This document shows, piece by piece, positions 1 through 11,606 of a DNA stretch of 64,000 nucleotides (position 1 is its first letter; the number at the start of each line of letters is the position of its first letter). The notes beneath the pieces are model-generated. The model saw nothing but the letters and a program-made list of their open reading frames with translations, was not told the origin of the DNA and did no database searches. A program made the position numbers and the translations under genes. Source of the DNA: Euryodendron excelsum (taxonomy: Eukaryota > Streptophyta > Magnoliopsida > Ericales > Pentaphylacaceae); NCBI GenBank assembly GCA_033060915.1, contig CM065388.1, forward strand, positions 21,937,501 through 22,001,500, read 5' to 3'.

Positions 1-618
1 AAAAGTGAACTGCAGCGAGCTTATGAACAATTGTACAAGCTGTCTTACAAACTCACTAATGTGAATGTCAAATTGGGTAAGAAGTTGAAAAAGGATCTGG
101 AAGAAGTTGTCTCTTTAAAAAGGATGAATGATGATGCTCAAACCGAAATAAGTCAGTTGAGGAAACATCGAGTAACCCTATTAGACAAAGTGAAGTTCCT
201 TAAGAAGGATGCATTTGAGAGAGAAGGTTTTAAAAAGGCTCTTAAAGAAAAAATTCAGAAATTCGAGGCTGATCTGGATAAGTCTAATATAACCTTCAAG
301 ATGTACAAGGCAAGTGCATCCATAATAGAGAAAGTGTGCTTGGATCAGAAACATTCATGGGATACACATGGTATTGGGTATGAGACTAAACCATCCAAGT
401 CAAAGCAACACCAGTGCAGCAAGCCCATCAAATTTGTTCCCGAAGAAAGGTATAATACTCGTCAAAATCAAGGTAATTCTTCTTATGTTGTTCCTATCTA
501 TCACCACTATGGTATAAGAGGTCACATTAGGCTACCATGTTATAAATTGTATGGATTACTTGTGGAATATGTTCAAACTCATAATTTTCAATACCCAGGT
601 AGATCATACAATAGTTAG
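1..618 (+). pseudogene. Copia gag, C-terminal half (coiled coil plus broken zinc knuckle)
   Basis: Frame 1 is open from the window edge to a TAG at 616-618. The first 110 or so residues are Lys/Glu/Leu-rich with heptad spacing, as in the coiled-coil part of Sirevirus gag. A zinc-knuckle remnant follows at about nt 499-546, of the form YHHYGxxGHxxxxCY; the family pattern is CxxCxxxxGHxxxxC, so the first two cysteines now read Tyr (TGT to TAT, a G-to-A change). The capsid N-terminus is off the window. The protein would package the element RNA; this copy cannot be functional. Confidence 0.8.
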
Positions 619-2330
619 ATGTCTAACAGATTTCATGTGTTAACTGAGCAAAGGAATTTTACTAATAAGAATTTTCAAAGACATGCTCAACCTCAATACT
701 ATGGAAACTATATGGCAACATCTGTGACTAAACATACCTCAAGGAAAGGTCAAAAGCCTAGTCGACAGTCTCGTCCAAAGCACCTAAGTGCTAATCCTAA
801 GACTGTATGGGAAAGAAAAATGGACCTAAAAGGATTTGTTGTCCACACTGCCCTAAAGGCTCACAATTCTAATGTGTGGTACCTTGACAGTGGTTGCTCG
901 GGGCACATGGGTGGAAATAAAGGGTATTTTAACACTGTGACTAACTGTGATAGAGGTTTAGTAACCTTTGGTGATGGCAGCACCTCTAGAGTTAAAGAAA
1001 AAGGGAATATAAAATCTCAAGGGTTACCAAACCTCGATGACAATCTGCTAGTTGAGGGCTTAAAGGCTAATCTCATAAGCATTAGTTAGTTATGTGATGC
1101 ACAACACCAAGTATAGTTTTTCAAAATTGAATGCTCCATTTTTGATAAAGAGGGTACTTGTGTGATAAAAGGTGTGCATACTCCTGACAACTGCTATGGG
1201 ATCACCTCTAAGAGTGGTATAATTTACAATTTTGCTAAACTAGATGAGACTAAGCTATGGCATCAAAGACTGGGCCATGTGAACTTCAGGGATCTTTCTA
1301 GACTATCTAGTTTTGAACTCATTCGTGGAATTTCAAAACTGGGAAGAACCACAAACTTTGTGTGGACCATGTCAATTGAGGAAGCAAATTAAGTCCACAA
1401 ATAAGAAAGTCAAGCAAATTGCTACATCTAGACCCTTGGAACTTGTGCATATGGATCTTATAAGTTGTACTCAGATAGAGAGTATTGGAGGAAAGAATAT
1501 ATTTTTGTGACTGTCGATGATTTTTCTAGGTTTACGTGGGTTGATTTTATTCGAAAAAAATCTGACACCTTCTCTGTGTTTAAAGCTTTATGTCTGAAAG
1601 TGCAAGTAGAGAAGGACACAAAAATTGGACGCATTCGCAGAATACGTACTAACCTTGGTAAGGAATTTGAGAATTATGAGTTTGCTAATTTTCGTCATGA
1701 GTAGGGCATAAAACATGAGTTCTCTGCTCCAAAGACACCACAACAAAATAGCGTGGTGGAGAGAAAGAATAGAGTGATCCAGGAAATGGCTCGAGTTATG
1801 CTTCATGGTAAGAAAGTTTCACAGAAGTTCTAGGCTAAGGTGGTAAATACTGCATGCTACATTGCAAACCAAGTCTATCTGAGAATTGGTACAAAATAAT
1901 TGTCATATGAACTATGGAAAGGTAAGAAGCCTGATGTGAAATCCTTTAGAGTATTTGGGAGCAAATGCTATATCCTGAGGGATAGAGAGCATCTGGGTAA
2001 ATTTGACACTCGGAGCGATGAAGGTATCTTTCTTAGATATTCTATCAATAGTAGAGCTTATCGTATTTATAACTTGCGTACTCTTACTATTATGGAATTG
2101 ATAAATGTGGTTATTGATGATTCTTTAGTTCACACTAACATTGCACTTGATAAGGACTGTGATTCAGATAGTGCATTTTCTGAAAATTTGGAGAAGGAAA
2201 ATAACAAGAAGAGAGATGACATTGTGACCTCCTTGACCAACTCCAAAGATGGACCTAACAACATCCTAGAGCCATCATCCTTTGGATCAAGTGATTGGAA
2301 ATGTCACAGAGCTGATAAAGACAAGGGTCA
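619..2330 (+). pseudogene. Copia protease and integrase region, frameshifted
   Basis: The frame continues from gag across the TAG. The aspartic protease active site Asp-Ser-Gly is at 886-894, within a WYLDSGCSxHM-type motif. The GAG-pre-integrase/integrase zinc site follows: His pair in LWHQRLGH (about 1255-1278) and Cys pair in CGPCQ (about 1360-1378). The catalytic core shows HMDLI, then VDDFSRFTWV and a QNxVVERKN motif around 1745-1770 holding the catalytic Glu. Damage seen: TAG at 1087, 1114, 1702 and 1831, TAA at 1897, and a frameshift pair near 1365 and 1500. The Trp lost at 1831 (TGG to TAG) is normally conserved. From 1900 to 2330 lies the acidic integrase C-terminus/linker. Confidence 0.85.
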
Positions 2331-2339
2331 GGTAAGAAA

Positions 2340-3518
2340 TGAGGTAAACTACTTATGCTATACCTCTTCATTTGAACCAAAAAATGTGAAAGAAGCCTTT
2401 ACTGATGAGCATTGGGTTACTGCTATGCATGAAGAGTTGAGTCAATTTATGTGTAATGATGTTTGGACTCTTGTGTCTAGACCCCATAATGTGAATGTGA
2501 TAGGTACTAAGTGGATATTTAAGAACAAATCTGATGAGTATGGCATTATCACTAGAAATAAGGCAAGACTTGTAGCCCAAGGATATACTCAAATTAAAGT
2601 AATAGACTTTGATGAGAGCTTTGCCCCTGTTGCAAGGTTGGAGTCCGTTCGCATCTTGCTTGCCATTGCTTGTTATCTAAGCTTTAGACTTCATTAGATG
2701 GATGTGAAGAGTGCTTTTCTAAATGACATTCTTCAAGAAGAAGCCTTTGTTGAACAACCCAAAGGATTTGAAGACCCTAAGCATTCTGACTATGTGTACA
2801 AGCTCAAGAAAGCTTTGTATGGGTTGAAACAAGCTCCTCGAGCTTGGTATAAGAGATTGACTACCTTTTTGCTAGAGTCTGGATTCACTCGAGGGGGAGT
2901 TGACAAAACTTTGTTCATAAAGAAAGAATCAAGACACATTCTTATTGCTCAAATCTATATGGATGATATTGTGTTTGGTTCTACTTCTGAAAAGCTTGCT
3001 CATAATTTTTCTGAATATATGAAAAGTCAATTTGAAATGAGCATGATAGGTGAACTAAATTACTTCCTAGGGTTGCAAGTTAAACAGATGGATCTAGGGA
3101 TTTTTATCTCTTAGTCCAAATATGCTAAAGACTTAGTGAAGAAATTTGGTTTGGAAAACACTAAGTATGCTAGGACTCCCATGAGCACTAGTCTTAAGCT
3201 TAGAAAGGATGCTTTAGGCAAGGATGTTAATCAAACCTTGTATAGGAGCATGATTGGTAGTCTACTTTACTTAACTGCTAGTAGACCTGACATTACTTTT
3301 GGTGTTGGTGTTTGTGCTTATTTCTTGGCATGTCCCAAAGAATCACACTTGTTTGTAGTTAAAAGAATTATTAAATATGTCAATGGTACAATTGGGCATG
3401 GTATTTGGTTTACCTTGAACACTAATGCGGTACTGATGCGGATTGGGCAGGGTCTGTTGATGATCGTAAGAGCACCTCTGGTAGGTGTTTTTATGTAGAC
3501 AATAAGCTTGTTACTTGG
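2340..3518 (+). pseudogene. Copia reverse transcriptase and start of RNase H
   Basis: A clear RVT_2-type copia RT. Visible blocks are a KWIFK motif, [43 protein letters not shown] and the catalytic YMDD at 2956-2967. TAGs at 2695 and 3112 replace Gln. A further frameshift near 3425 moves the frame into the DADWAGS and STSGRCF blocks that open RNase H. The sequence then stops at Trp (3516-3518), where the giant LTR is inserted. Its other half is at 13849-14222. Confidence 0.9.
3514..3518. repeat. 5-bp target-site duplication CTTGG, left copy
   Basis: CTTGG directly precedes the TG terminus of the giant LTR at 3519 and is repeated at 13849-13853 right after its CA terminus. Removing the insert plus one copy restores the copia reading frame. 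Confidence 0.95.
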
Positions 3519-4879
3519 TGTCGCGCCCCGATTTTTGGGTTGTCCAAGGTCCTTTTGGCTCGAAGACCCTAAAGCACGGAACTCTATCACTAGAACTCGT
3601 CCCCCTAGAAAGACAAGTGCGACTAAGTTTTAAAATTGTTTTTGACTAAGGGATTTTTTAGAAAAATAGGAGTCGCCACCTAACTTGATGAAGGTGAGTT
3701 AGGGCACCTAGAACTAAGCGTTAATCCGAATATTGAACTTAGAGTTTTTGAAAAAGATTTTTGAAAACTCCCTCAAAAGAGGGTCTTTAGGAAAATAGGT
3801 TGTTAGGCAACCTCTTGAAATGTTTAAGCTCTTTTTGAAAATAACTCCATTTTGGTCTTTCGAAAATAGAAATCTAAGGTTCGGGGGTTGGTTACGTGTA
3901 GGAAAGATATCCTAAGATCATCACCCTACCCCGCCCTTTCGGAACCTCCATGTCTAATCACCCTTTTGTTCACTCACTAGAATAACCGGTTACCATTGTC
4001 CACTTAATATCCACTTTAGAACTTTAAAAATGGGATTTAGTCATCACTTTTCCGATGGATGATGCATAATGCAAGTTTTTGGAAGAAGTTTGAAAATAAT
4101 AAGGGTTTTGAAAGAGTTTGGAATAGGAGCTTTGAATTGATTGGAATTTTTGAGAAAAGGATTGGAGTTGAAATAAAAGTTATGACCGCACCATTTTAGG
4201 TTGCCTACGTATCTCATTTGGCGAGAATCAGGTCATTCGTAGTTTGGGCAAGAGCCCGATGGAAAATAGGCGCATTGGGCCTTTGGAAGGTTTGAAGATA
4301 CTTTTGGGTCTTTAGAGAAATTTAAGACACTTTGAGATCTTTGGAAAAGTTTAAAACACTTTGAGGTCATTGGAAATTGAAGACCCTTTGTGGTCTTAGA
4401 GGTTTTGACTTGAAATTGAATGGTGGAGTGCTTCTTGAAAATGTCTTTGGATCAACTTGAGGGAGTTTTTGAAAAAAATGTTTTGTCATGTCTCAAGAGA
4501 ACTTGAAAGTGTTTTTGAAGTCTAGTTTTGAAAACCTTGGAGGCATGTTTTGATGAATTGATTTTTGAAAGTAGATTTTGGAAAGGGCTAAGGGTTTGGA
4601 ATCCTAATATGGACAACCTTAGAGGTTGTTCTTGATTTATCACTTGTTCTTGGAATCCTTAACCATGAGAGGGCTAGGGATACCTTAGGTTTGTGACATT
4701 TTGAAAACGTTTTTGAAAATGCTTTGAAGATGGAGTGTAGGGACATTAGAAGAGTTTATGGAGTTAGGTTTTTGAAATCATGGGAGTAGGACGTTTTGGA
4801 GGACTAGGTTATAAGGATAATTTGAAAGTTTGAATGATCATTTGAAAAAAGGGTTCAAGAGTTGGAACCTTGAAGTGTA

Positions 4880-5155
4880 TTAACCTTGGTTGGGTTAGCC
4901 TAGGGTTAGGGGGAACCTAAGGTTAACTAACTTAGGTTAGGTTGACCTAAGGTTAAGAAGACTTAGGGTTAATTAACTAGGGTTAAGTTAACCTAAGGTG
5001 AGTGAACTTGGGTCAAGTTAACCTAGGGTTGGTCAACTAGGGTCAAGTTAACCTAGGATGTGGTAAATAAGGTCAAGTTAACCTAGGGTTAGGCAACTAA
5101 GGTCAAGTTAACCTAGAGTTGGACAACTAGGGTCAAGTTAACCTAGAGTTATATT
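4880..5155. repeat. 30-bp tandem repeat in giant LTR type O
   Basis: At least five good units and several decayed ones carry a core GGTCAAGTTAACCTAGGGTT at 30-bp spacing. The core contains the palindrome GTTAAC and CCTAGG. I did not find the array in the visible part of the related LTR at 44968-50118, but the matching segment there is missing. Confidence 0.8.
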
Positions 5156-6401
5156 GGAGAATGGTTTTTGAAAATTGTTTTGATGCATTCTTGGAAAGAG
5201 TTTTGAAAACAAAACATGTTATGCAAAGGACTTTGGTTGACAATCCTTTTGAAGATCATTTCCATGAAAATTTTTACTCTAGTCAAGAGTATGGTTTGTA
5301 TGGTTGGTGTTTGGAAACCCTTCCACAGGAGGTTTCCTCAATGGCCATTATAACCTTTATCTTGACAAGAGTGGAGGTTTTAAAATTGAACATAATGATG
5401 AAAATTTTTGAAAAATCATTTTTGGTTCAAAAATGGAGAGAATGCATTTTTGAAAATCATCTTTTGAGAAGGATTTTGAAAATCACTTTTCGTGGGGACC
5501 ATTCTATCAAAAGAGGGTTCATATGGCTAAACAAAAGGGAGACCACTCAAGAGAGGGTCCCATGGGGCCATTCCAACCACTACACTTAAAATAATGAAAA
5601 TCTTGAAAATTAGAGAAGTGGAATGCAACCTTTATGCAAGTTGGAATATAATGATGCCAAAATGAGAGTTAGGGGGGTTAGTAGGGGGCTCTTCTAAGGC
5701 ATAATTCTAAGATCCCATCCTAAACTTCAAGGGGCCAACTTTTGGAACAATTTTTGAAAGACATGTAGGACTTGGAAATGTCGTAAAACTAAGAGCAATG
5801 CAAGCATTGTGGAATATGGCAATAAACATAAAATGAAGCCAAGCATACGAGATATGATCAAAATAGTAACATGCAAGAGGTCATGATTCACATACAAGGC
5901 TTTTAGGCTTCACCACATAAACAAGGGGCTCTTAAACCATACCATCTTAAAGTAGGCTAGTGAGAGGTCCCCCATCATGGTGGCTCTCACTTGCTTTACT
6001 CTAGGCATGATCTAAGAGCCCTCTTAGCTCAAGCATGTAAGAAAGGGGGGTTGAAGATGGGGATTAAAATAGAGAATAGCCTAAGTAGGCTAGGAGAAAG
6101 AAGAGAAGAGTGAGGGAGAGCACAAATGTAAAAGGGATACCACCTTTTGCCTTCAACACTCTTGTAGTCTTCAATGGATGTCTTGATTGGAGCTTGAGTG
6201 ACTTCAAGAAGGCTTGAGAGGCTAGAGTGGAGTGTATAAGTGTGTATGAGGCCTTGTATGTGGAGTGTATATGCTTAGGAGGGGTAGAATCTAGCCTAAG
6301 TGTTGGAGGAGAGGAATGTATGTAGAGATTCGAGTTTCTAGAGTGATTTCAGCAACACTTCGTATCAATTTCGGACCTGGAATATGCAAGGGGGGAGGCC
6401 T

Positions 6402-6411
6402 CTATTTATAC
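6402..6411 (-). promoter_or_regulatory. TATA box of giant LTR type O copy 1
   Basis: Read on the - strand this is GTATAAATAG, a good plant TATA box. The + strand has no matching box here. A perfect 8-3-8 dyad (GCGCATGT-AGG-ACATGCGC, 6431-6449) lies 20 bp upstream on the - strand. More GCGTnnnnACGC-like dyads follow at about 6541-6560, 6757-6772, 6967-6983 and 7174-7192. Confidence 0.6.
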
Positions 6412-8039
6412 GCAATCTGGAACAGGCCTTGCGCATGTAGGACATGCGCAGGTACTGTTCTATTGCCAGAATAACACATGGTACCCTGTATACTGGTTAA
6501 ATCTCGACCGTCGATCGAAAGTCGATCGGTCTGATCAAAATTTGAGCGCATGTAACATACGCTCCATCACCGGGAAAGTTTGTCCAAACTTTGCCTCGAT
6601 AATTGAGTCAATCGGGAAGGTTTCGAGGGAATCGGTCGCACTCAGGATGTTCTCCTAGTGCTTCCGATGAACTTTCATGTTTTTGAAAAGTTTAAATTAT
6701 ATTTGGAGGTGAGTGATACCGTCTTGGGGAAGTGTGCTAAAAAGGTCACTTTTGCGGAGCGTCTGTGATACGCACCCTGGGTGTTTGAAAGTAGCTGTTT
6801 TCGTTTTGTGTGATCGAGGTTTTCGAGAAGCGATCTATTCGATCGGACCGTACCGATGGAAAGTACTCTGGAAATACTTTTAGGAATTCTCAAATTTACG
6901 CATTTCTCAAGTCGTTTGACGGTGCGTTTTGATTAAGGAATCGGAGAAAAAATCAACCTTGGCGGAACGTCTGCAAGACGCTCCAGGGGTTGCTGAAAGT
7001 TACAGTTTTTGCACCGTACAATGGAGGGCTTTGGGAAGCAATCTATTTGATCGAACCGTATCGATGGAAAGATCTATGGACAAGCTTTTGAGAATTCTCT
7101 TATTTACGCATTTCTCAAGTCAGTTGACGGTGCGTTATAACCAGGGAATCGGGGAACAAGACAATTTAGGCTGAGCGTCTGCGAGACACTCCAGGAAACT
7201 TTTATCGCTGTCGCGCCCAGATTTTTTACACTCGAGGAATACTCGCACAAGCGGGAAAAATGTTGTACTTTCTCGTTAGAACTCACCCTCCTAAAAGAAT
7301 GAGTGCGATTAGGTTTGAATTGAAAACGGATTTGAATAAAGGGCTTTTAGAAAAGATTCGGAGTCGCCACCTAACTTAATTGAGGTGAGTTAGGTCACCT
7401 AAAAACTAAGAATAATCCGAAGACTACACTTAGGGTTTTGGAAAACGATTTTGAAAATATCTCCTCAAGAGAGGGTTTTTTAGGAAAACAGGTTGTTTGG
7501 CAACCTTTGGAAAATATTTAGCCTTTTTTGAAAAATAACTCCTTTTGGTATTTGAAATCAGTGATCTAGGTTCGGAGGTTGGTTACGTGCAGGGAAGACG
7601 CACTAAGTTATTACCCTACCCCGCCCTTTCGGTACCTACATGTCAATCTACCCTAAATTCACCTATGAGAGTCTTTAACTAACTGTAGTACAATCCTATC
7701 CATTTTTAGAAAAACAATGTTTGAATAGAAACTAACATGATGCATGGTATGCAAGTGCAATAGAAGAAAATTGAAAAATAGATTTGGAAAGAGATTGATT
7801 TGAAATTAATTTGATTTGAAAATAGATTTGAAGAGATGGAATTGAAATCGGAAAGTTTAAAAATTTGGAAATAGAAATTTGAAATTGGAAATTTGAAAAT
7901 AGATTGGAATTTGAGATTTGAAAAATGTGGAGACCACACCCATGAGGGTGGAATTGAAAGTTTGAAAAGTGTTGTGACCGCACCTATGAAGGTTGCCTAC
8001 GTATCCCTTTGAGGGAATCAGGTCAGTCGTAGTTTGGAC

Positions 8040-9770
8040 CGGAGTCCGATTGAAAAGAGATTGATTTGAAAAGAGAGAGATTGAATTGAAAGAAAGAGAT
8101 TGAATTGAAAACTGGATTTGATTTGAGATTAGAAGAGGAGATTGGAAATTGAAATTGAGAAGATTGGACTTGCTTTGGAAAGATTGATTTTGGAAAGACT
8201 TGGTTTTAGGAAACCTAGACTTAGGAAAGATAGGAGACCTAGGAAAGACTTGAGATTAAGAAAGATTGGATTGGAATGTTGGATTTGGAAGATTTGGAAA
8301 GATTTGGAAACTTGGAATTTAGGAAAGATTTGGATTAGGAAAGTTTCGAATTAGGAAAGTGTTATTCTTGGAAAGTTTAATTTTTGAAAAGTTTTGAAAT
8401 GGGAAAGTATTGAATTTAGAAATGTTTTGAATTAGGAAAAGTTTAGTTTAGGAAAGACTTAGAATTTAGAAAGTTCCAAGTTAAGAAAGTTTTGAATTTT
8501 GGAATGTTTAGAAAAAGGGAAGTTTTGAAAGTGGGAAAGTTTAGAAACACAAGGAAGTTTTGAAAATAAGAAAACTTTGGGAACAAGGAAGTTTTGAAAT
8601 TGGAAAGAGTTGAAGTTTTAGGAAAGTTTAGAATTTAGAAAGATTTGGGTTTAGAAAGATTTAACTTAAGAAAGTTTTGAATCTAGGAAGCTTAGAATTT
8701 TAGAAAGATTTGAAATTTAAAAAAGTTTAGGATTTAGAAAGTTTTAGAGTTTGAATTTTAGAAAGTTTTGAAATTAGGAAAGGCTTGAATTTAGGAAAGG
8801 TTTTTGAAAACTTGAATTTGGAAAGTTAAGATTTAGAAATGGGGTTAAATTAGGAAAGGGTTGAATTTTAGAATTTTAGGAAAGATTTTTATGTTCAAGT
8901 TTTGGAAATTTAAGGTTTAGGAAAGTGGAAGTTTAGGAAGGATTTGAATTAGGAAAGAGTTGGATTTTGAAATTTAAAGAAAGATTTAGAGTTTAGGTTT
9001 AGGAAACTTATGGTTTAGGAAGGTAGGAAATTAGGATGAAGTTGAATTAGGAAAGGTTTGGGATTTGTTTCCAAAACGGAGGATTGGATTTAGTTTCCTA
9101 AAGGGAAGATAGGATTTGGAAAGGGAGATTCTAGAAATCCTAGTTTTGAAAGTCCGGAATTTTAATGTAGAAAAGAGGTTTTGGAAACGTGTATCGTTTG
9201 GATGTAGAAAATGAGAGATTTTGGAAACCTAGGTTTGGGGCAAAGTTTGAAAATCATGTTTTTGGAAAGAAAATTAGGGTTTCCTAATTGTGGGCTCTAA
9301 GGCTTGACTTGGGCTCTAAGAAAAGAGTTTTTGGAAAGTGCGTTTTTGAAAATGAAGGTTTTCTAGAAGGGAATCCTACGAAGTAATTTTAGGAAAGTGA
9401 ATTTGAAGAGGGAGTTTTTGGAAAAAGATTTTAAAGAGAAGGAGTTTTGGAAAGTGTGTTTTTAGAAACGTAGATTTTAGAAGGAAAATCCTAGAGAGGA
9501 AATTTCTAGAAGGAAGATTTTGGAAAGAGAGTTTTTTAGAAAGGTTTTTGGAGAGAGTTTTTAGGAAGCTAAATCTAGGGAGTGTTTTTAGAAAGTGAAT
9601 TTTGAGGAAAAGATTTTGGAGAGGAGTTGAAAAAGAGAGTTTTGAAAAATAGATTTTGGAAGGGAGTTTTTGAAAACAATTCTGAAGAGGAGAGTTTTGG
9701 AAAAGTATGTTGAAAAAGAGATTTTTAGGAAGAGATTTTTGAAGAGAGAGTTTTTAGAAAGTATAAAAAC
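8040..9770. repeat. Purine-skewed degenerate short repeat inside type A LTR
   Basis: About 1.7 kb is built from variants of TTAGGAAAGTTT and TTTTGGAAAGAGA at roughly 10-15 bp spacing, giving a strong A+G excess on the + strand. The same block is in the other type A copies at about 38940-40400, 41020-42360 and 52870-54370. It has no ORF of note. It is likely an old simple-sequence expansion that became part of the LTR. Confidence 0.7.
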
Positions 9771-10648
9771 ATCTCACTTTCCTAAAGCGATTCTAGCCAT
9801 AAGATGGCTAGAACCACTTTAAGAAAGTGGTTTTGAAAACAATAAGGTTTGAAAATATAGACCAAAAGGTCATTTTTAATGTAACCCTTTCCTAAAACAA
9901 CCCTAGCCATGGAAATGCTAGAATCACCCTAGAATTGTGGTTTTGAAAACAAGTTTTTGAAAAAGAGATTTTGATGCAATTTTGAAAACAAGTTTGAAAA
10001 CGATTTGAAAAACAACTTTGAAAACGATTTTTGGAAGATTCAAGACTATGATATGCACAATGCAATTTGGGGTCGTGAACATACGAGGTTAAGGCTTCAC
10101 CACATAATCAAGGGGGCCGGACCCACGTGGTCTTTGGTTAGACTAGAAGAAAGCCCCCAACACGGTGACTCTCCAATAGCCCAATCATACACATGGACCG
10201 AGAATCCCCTTGTTTCAAGCATGCAAAGAAAGGGGGGGGAAAGAGATGGGGGATTAAAATAGAGAAAACCCAAGTGGGTTAGGAGAGAGAAGAGAGAGGG
10301 GGGAAGTGTGAAAACTTAAATAGAAAACCTACCTTATGTCTTCTTTATTTTGCGCGCCTTGCTTGCCTTTAATCTTCGGTCTTCGTCTTGATCTTCTTTT
10401 TCAACCTTCAAGGGTTGTCTTCAAGCTTTAGATGGTAGCTCTTCAAGTCTTCAAAGGATGGTTGAAGGCTAGTGTATGAGTGTATGGGGGAGAGTATAAG
10501 TGTATAGGAGGCTAGGGTTTGTGTAGGGTGGCTAGGGTTTGGAGAACCTAAGGAAACTAGGGTTTTTGGAGGTGCTCGAGCTCTGTATATCGAACTTTAT
10601 GATTTTTAGGTTAAGTTTGCAGACCCTTTTCACGTTGGAGGAGGCTTT

Positions 10649-10658
10649 GTATTTATAG
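10649..10658 (-). promoter_or_regulatory. TATA box of type A LTR copy 1, with upstream GGCGCC dyads
   Basis: The - strand reads CTATAAATAC. Immediately upstream on that strand (10672-10775) are three inverted repeats built on TGGCGCCA, for example TGGCGCCACT-AGG-AGTGGCGC at 10711-10731. The same box and dyads occur at 43260-43269 in the chimeric LTR. The copy at 55278-55287 keeps the box but its dyads are decayed. Confidence 0.6.
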
Positions 10659-11606
10659 AGGTTAGACAACACTGGCGCCTGTTGCAGTGGCGCCAGGCTA
10701 AAGTTTACACTGGCGCCACTAGGAGTGGCGCTAGGCCATTTTTTGGCTTGGCGCCACTATTAGTGGTGCCAGCCATTTAGGAAATGTTTAAGGTCGGCAA
10801 GCAACGTATCTTTGACTAGATTTGGGCACCTGTACTAGTGACTACCATGCAATCTTGACTTGAAAAGTGAGGATAAGATGTGTCGGAAGTGTTGACCGGG
10901 CCTTTAGGGGCAAAACGGTCAATCGGACCGGGAAGCTGCCGGGGCGAACTCGGACTAACCCGGAAGAAGACTTGGGATCTGGAAACATTATTTAGAATGT
11001 TCCCAGAGGTTGTCGGTTTGATTTCCAAAGCCGGTGTGGTCAGAAAAGGAGACCGGCCCACTAGGGGCAAAACGGTCATTTTGTACCGGGTTTGCCGGAA
11101 CTGACTCGGAATGATCCGAAAAGGTAAAGGTTGAGAACACTATAAAAAGTAGTCTCAGGAGGTTACCGGTTTGATACCCAAAGCCGGTGTGGTTGGAAAA
11201 GGAGACCAGCCCTCTAGGGGCAAAACGGTCATTTTGTATCGGGTTGGCCGGAACTGACTCGGAATGATCCGGAAAGGTAAAGGAAGGTTGAGAATACTAT
11301 AAAAAGTATTCTTGGGACATTACCGGTTTGATACCCAGAGCCGGTGTGGTTCCCAAGGCATTCGGATGCTTGGGGGCAAAATGGTCATCTTGACAGGAAA
11401 GTCTCGGAAAAGGTCCAAAGGGCAGTTTGGTCATTTTTCACCAAAGTGGGTTAATAGACACTGGAGTTGACCTGGGTTCTGAGTGTTTCCGGCACTCTAA
11501 CGGGTTGACGTCGTGACACAGGGGTTTGTTGACAATTTCCTATATCGACCTATTTGTGAGTATTTCCGCTACTCTAACAGTTTTGTGAGTAGTTTCGCTA
11601 CTCAGA

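Noticed and set aside
4880..5155. Interstitial telomere-like sequence (AGGGTTAGGG)
   Set aside because: The period is 30 bp with a GTTAACCTAGG core, not the plant 7-bp TTTAGGG repeat.
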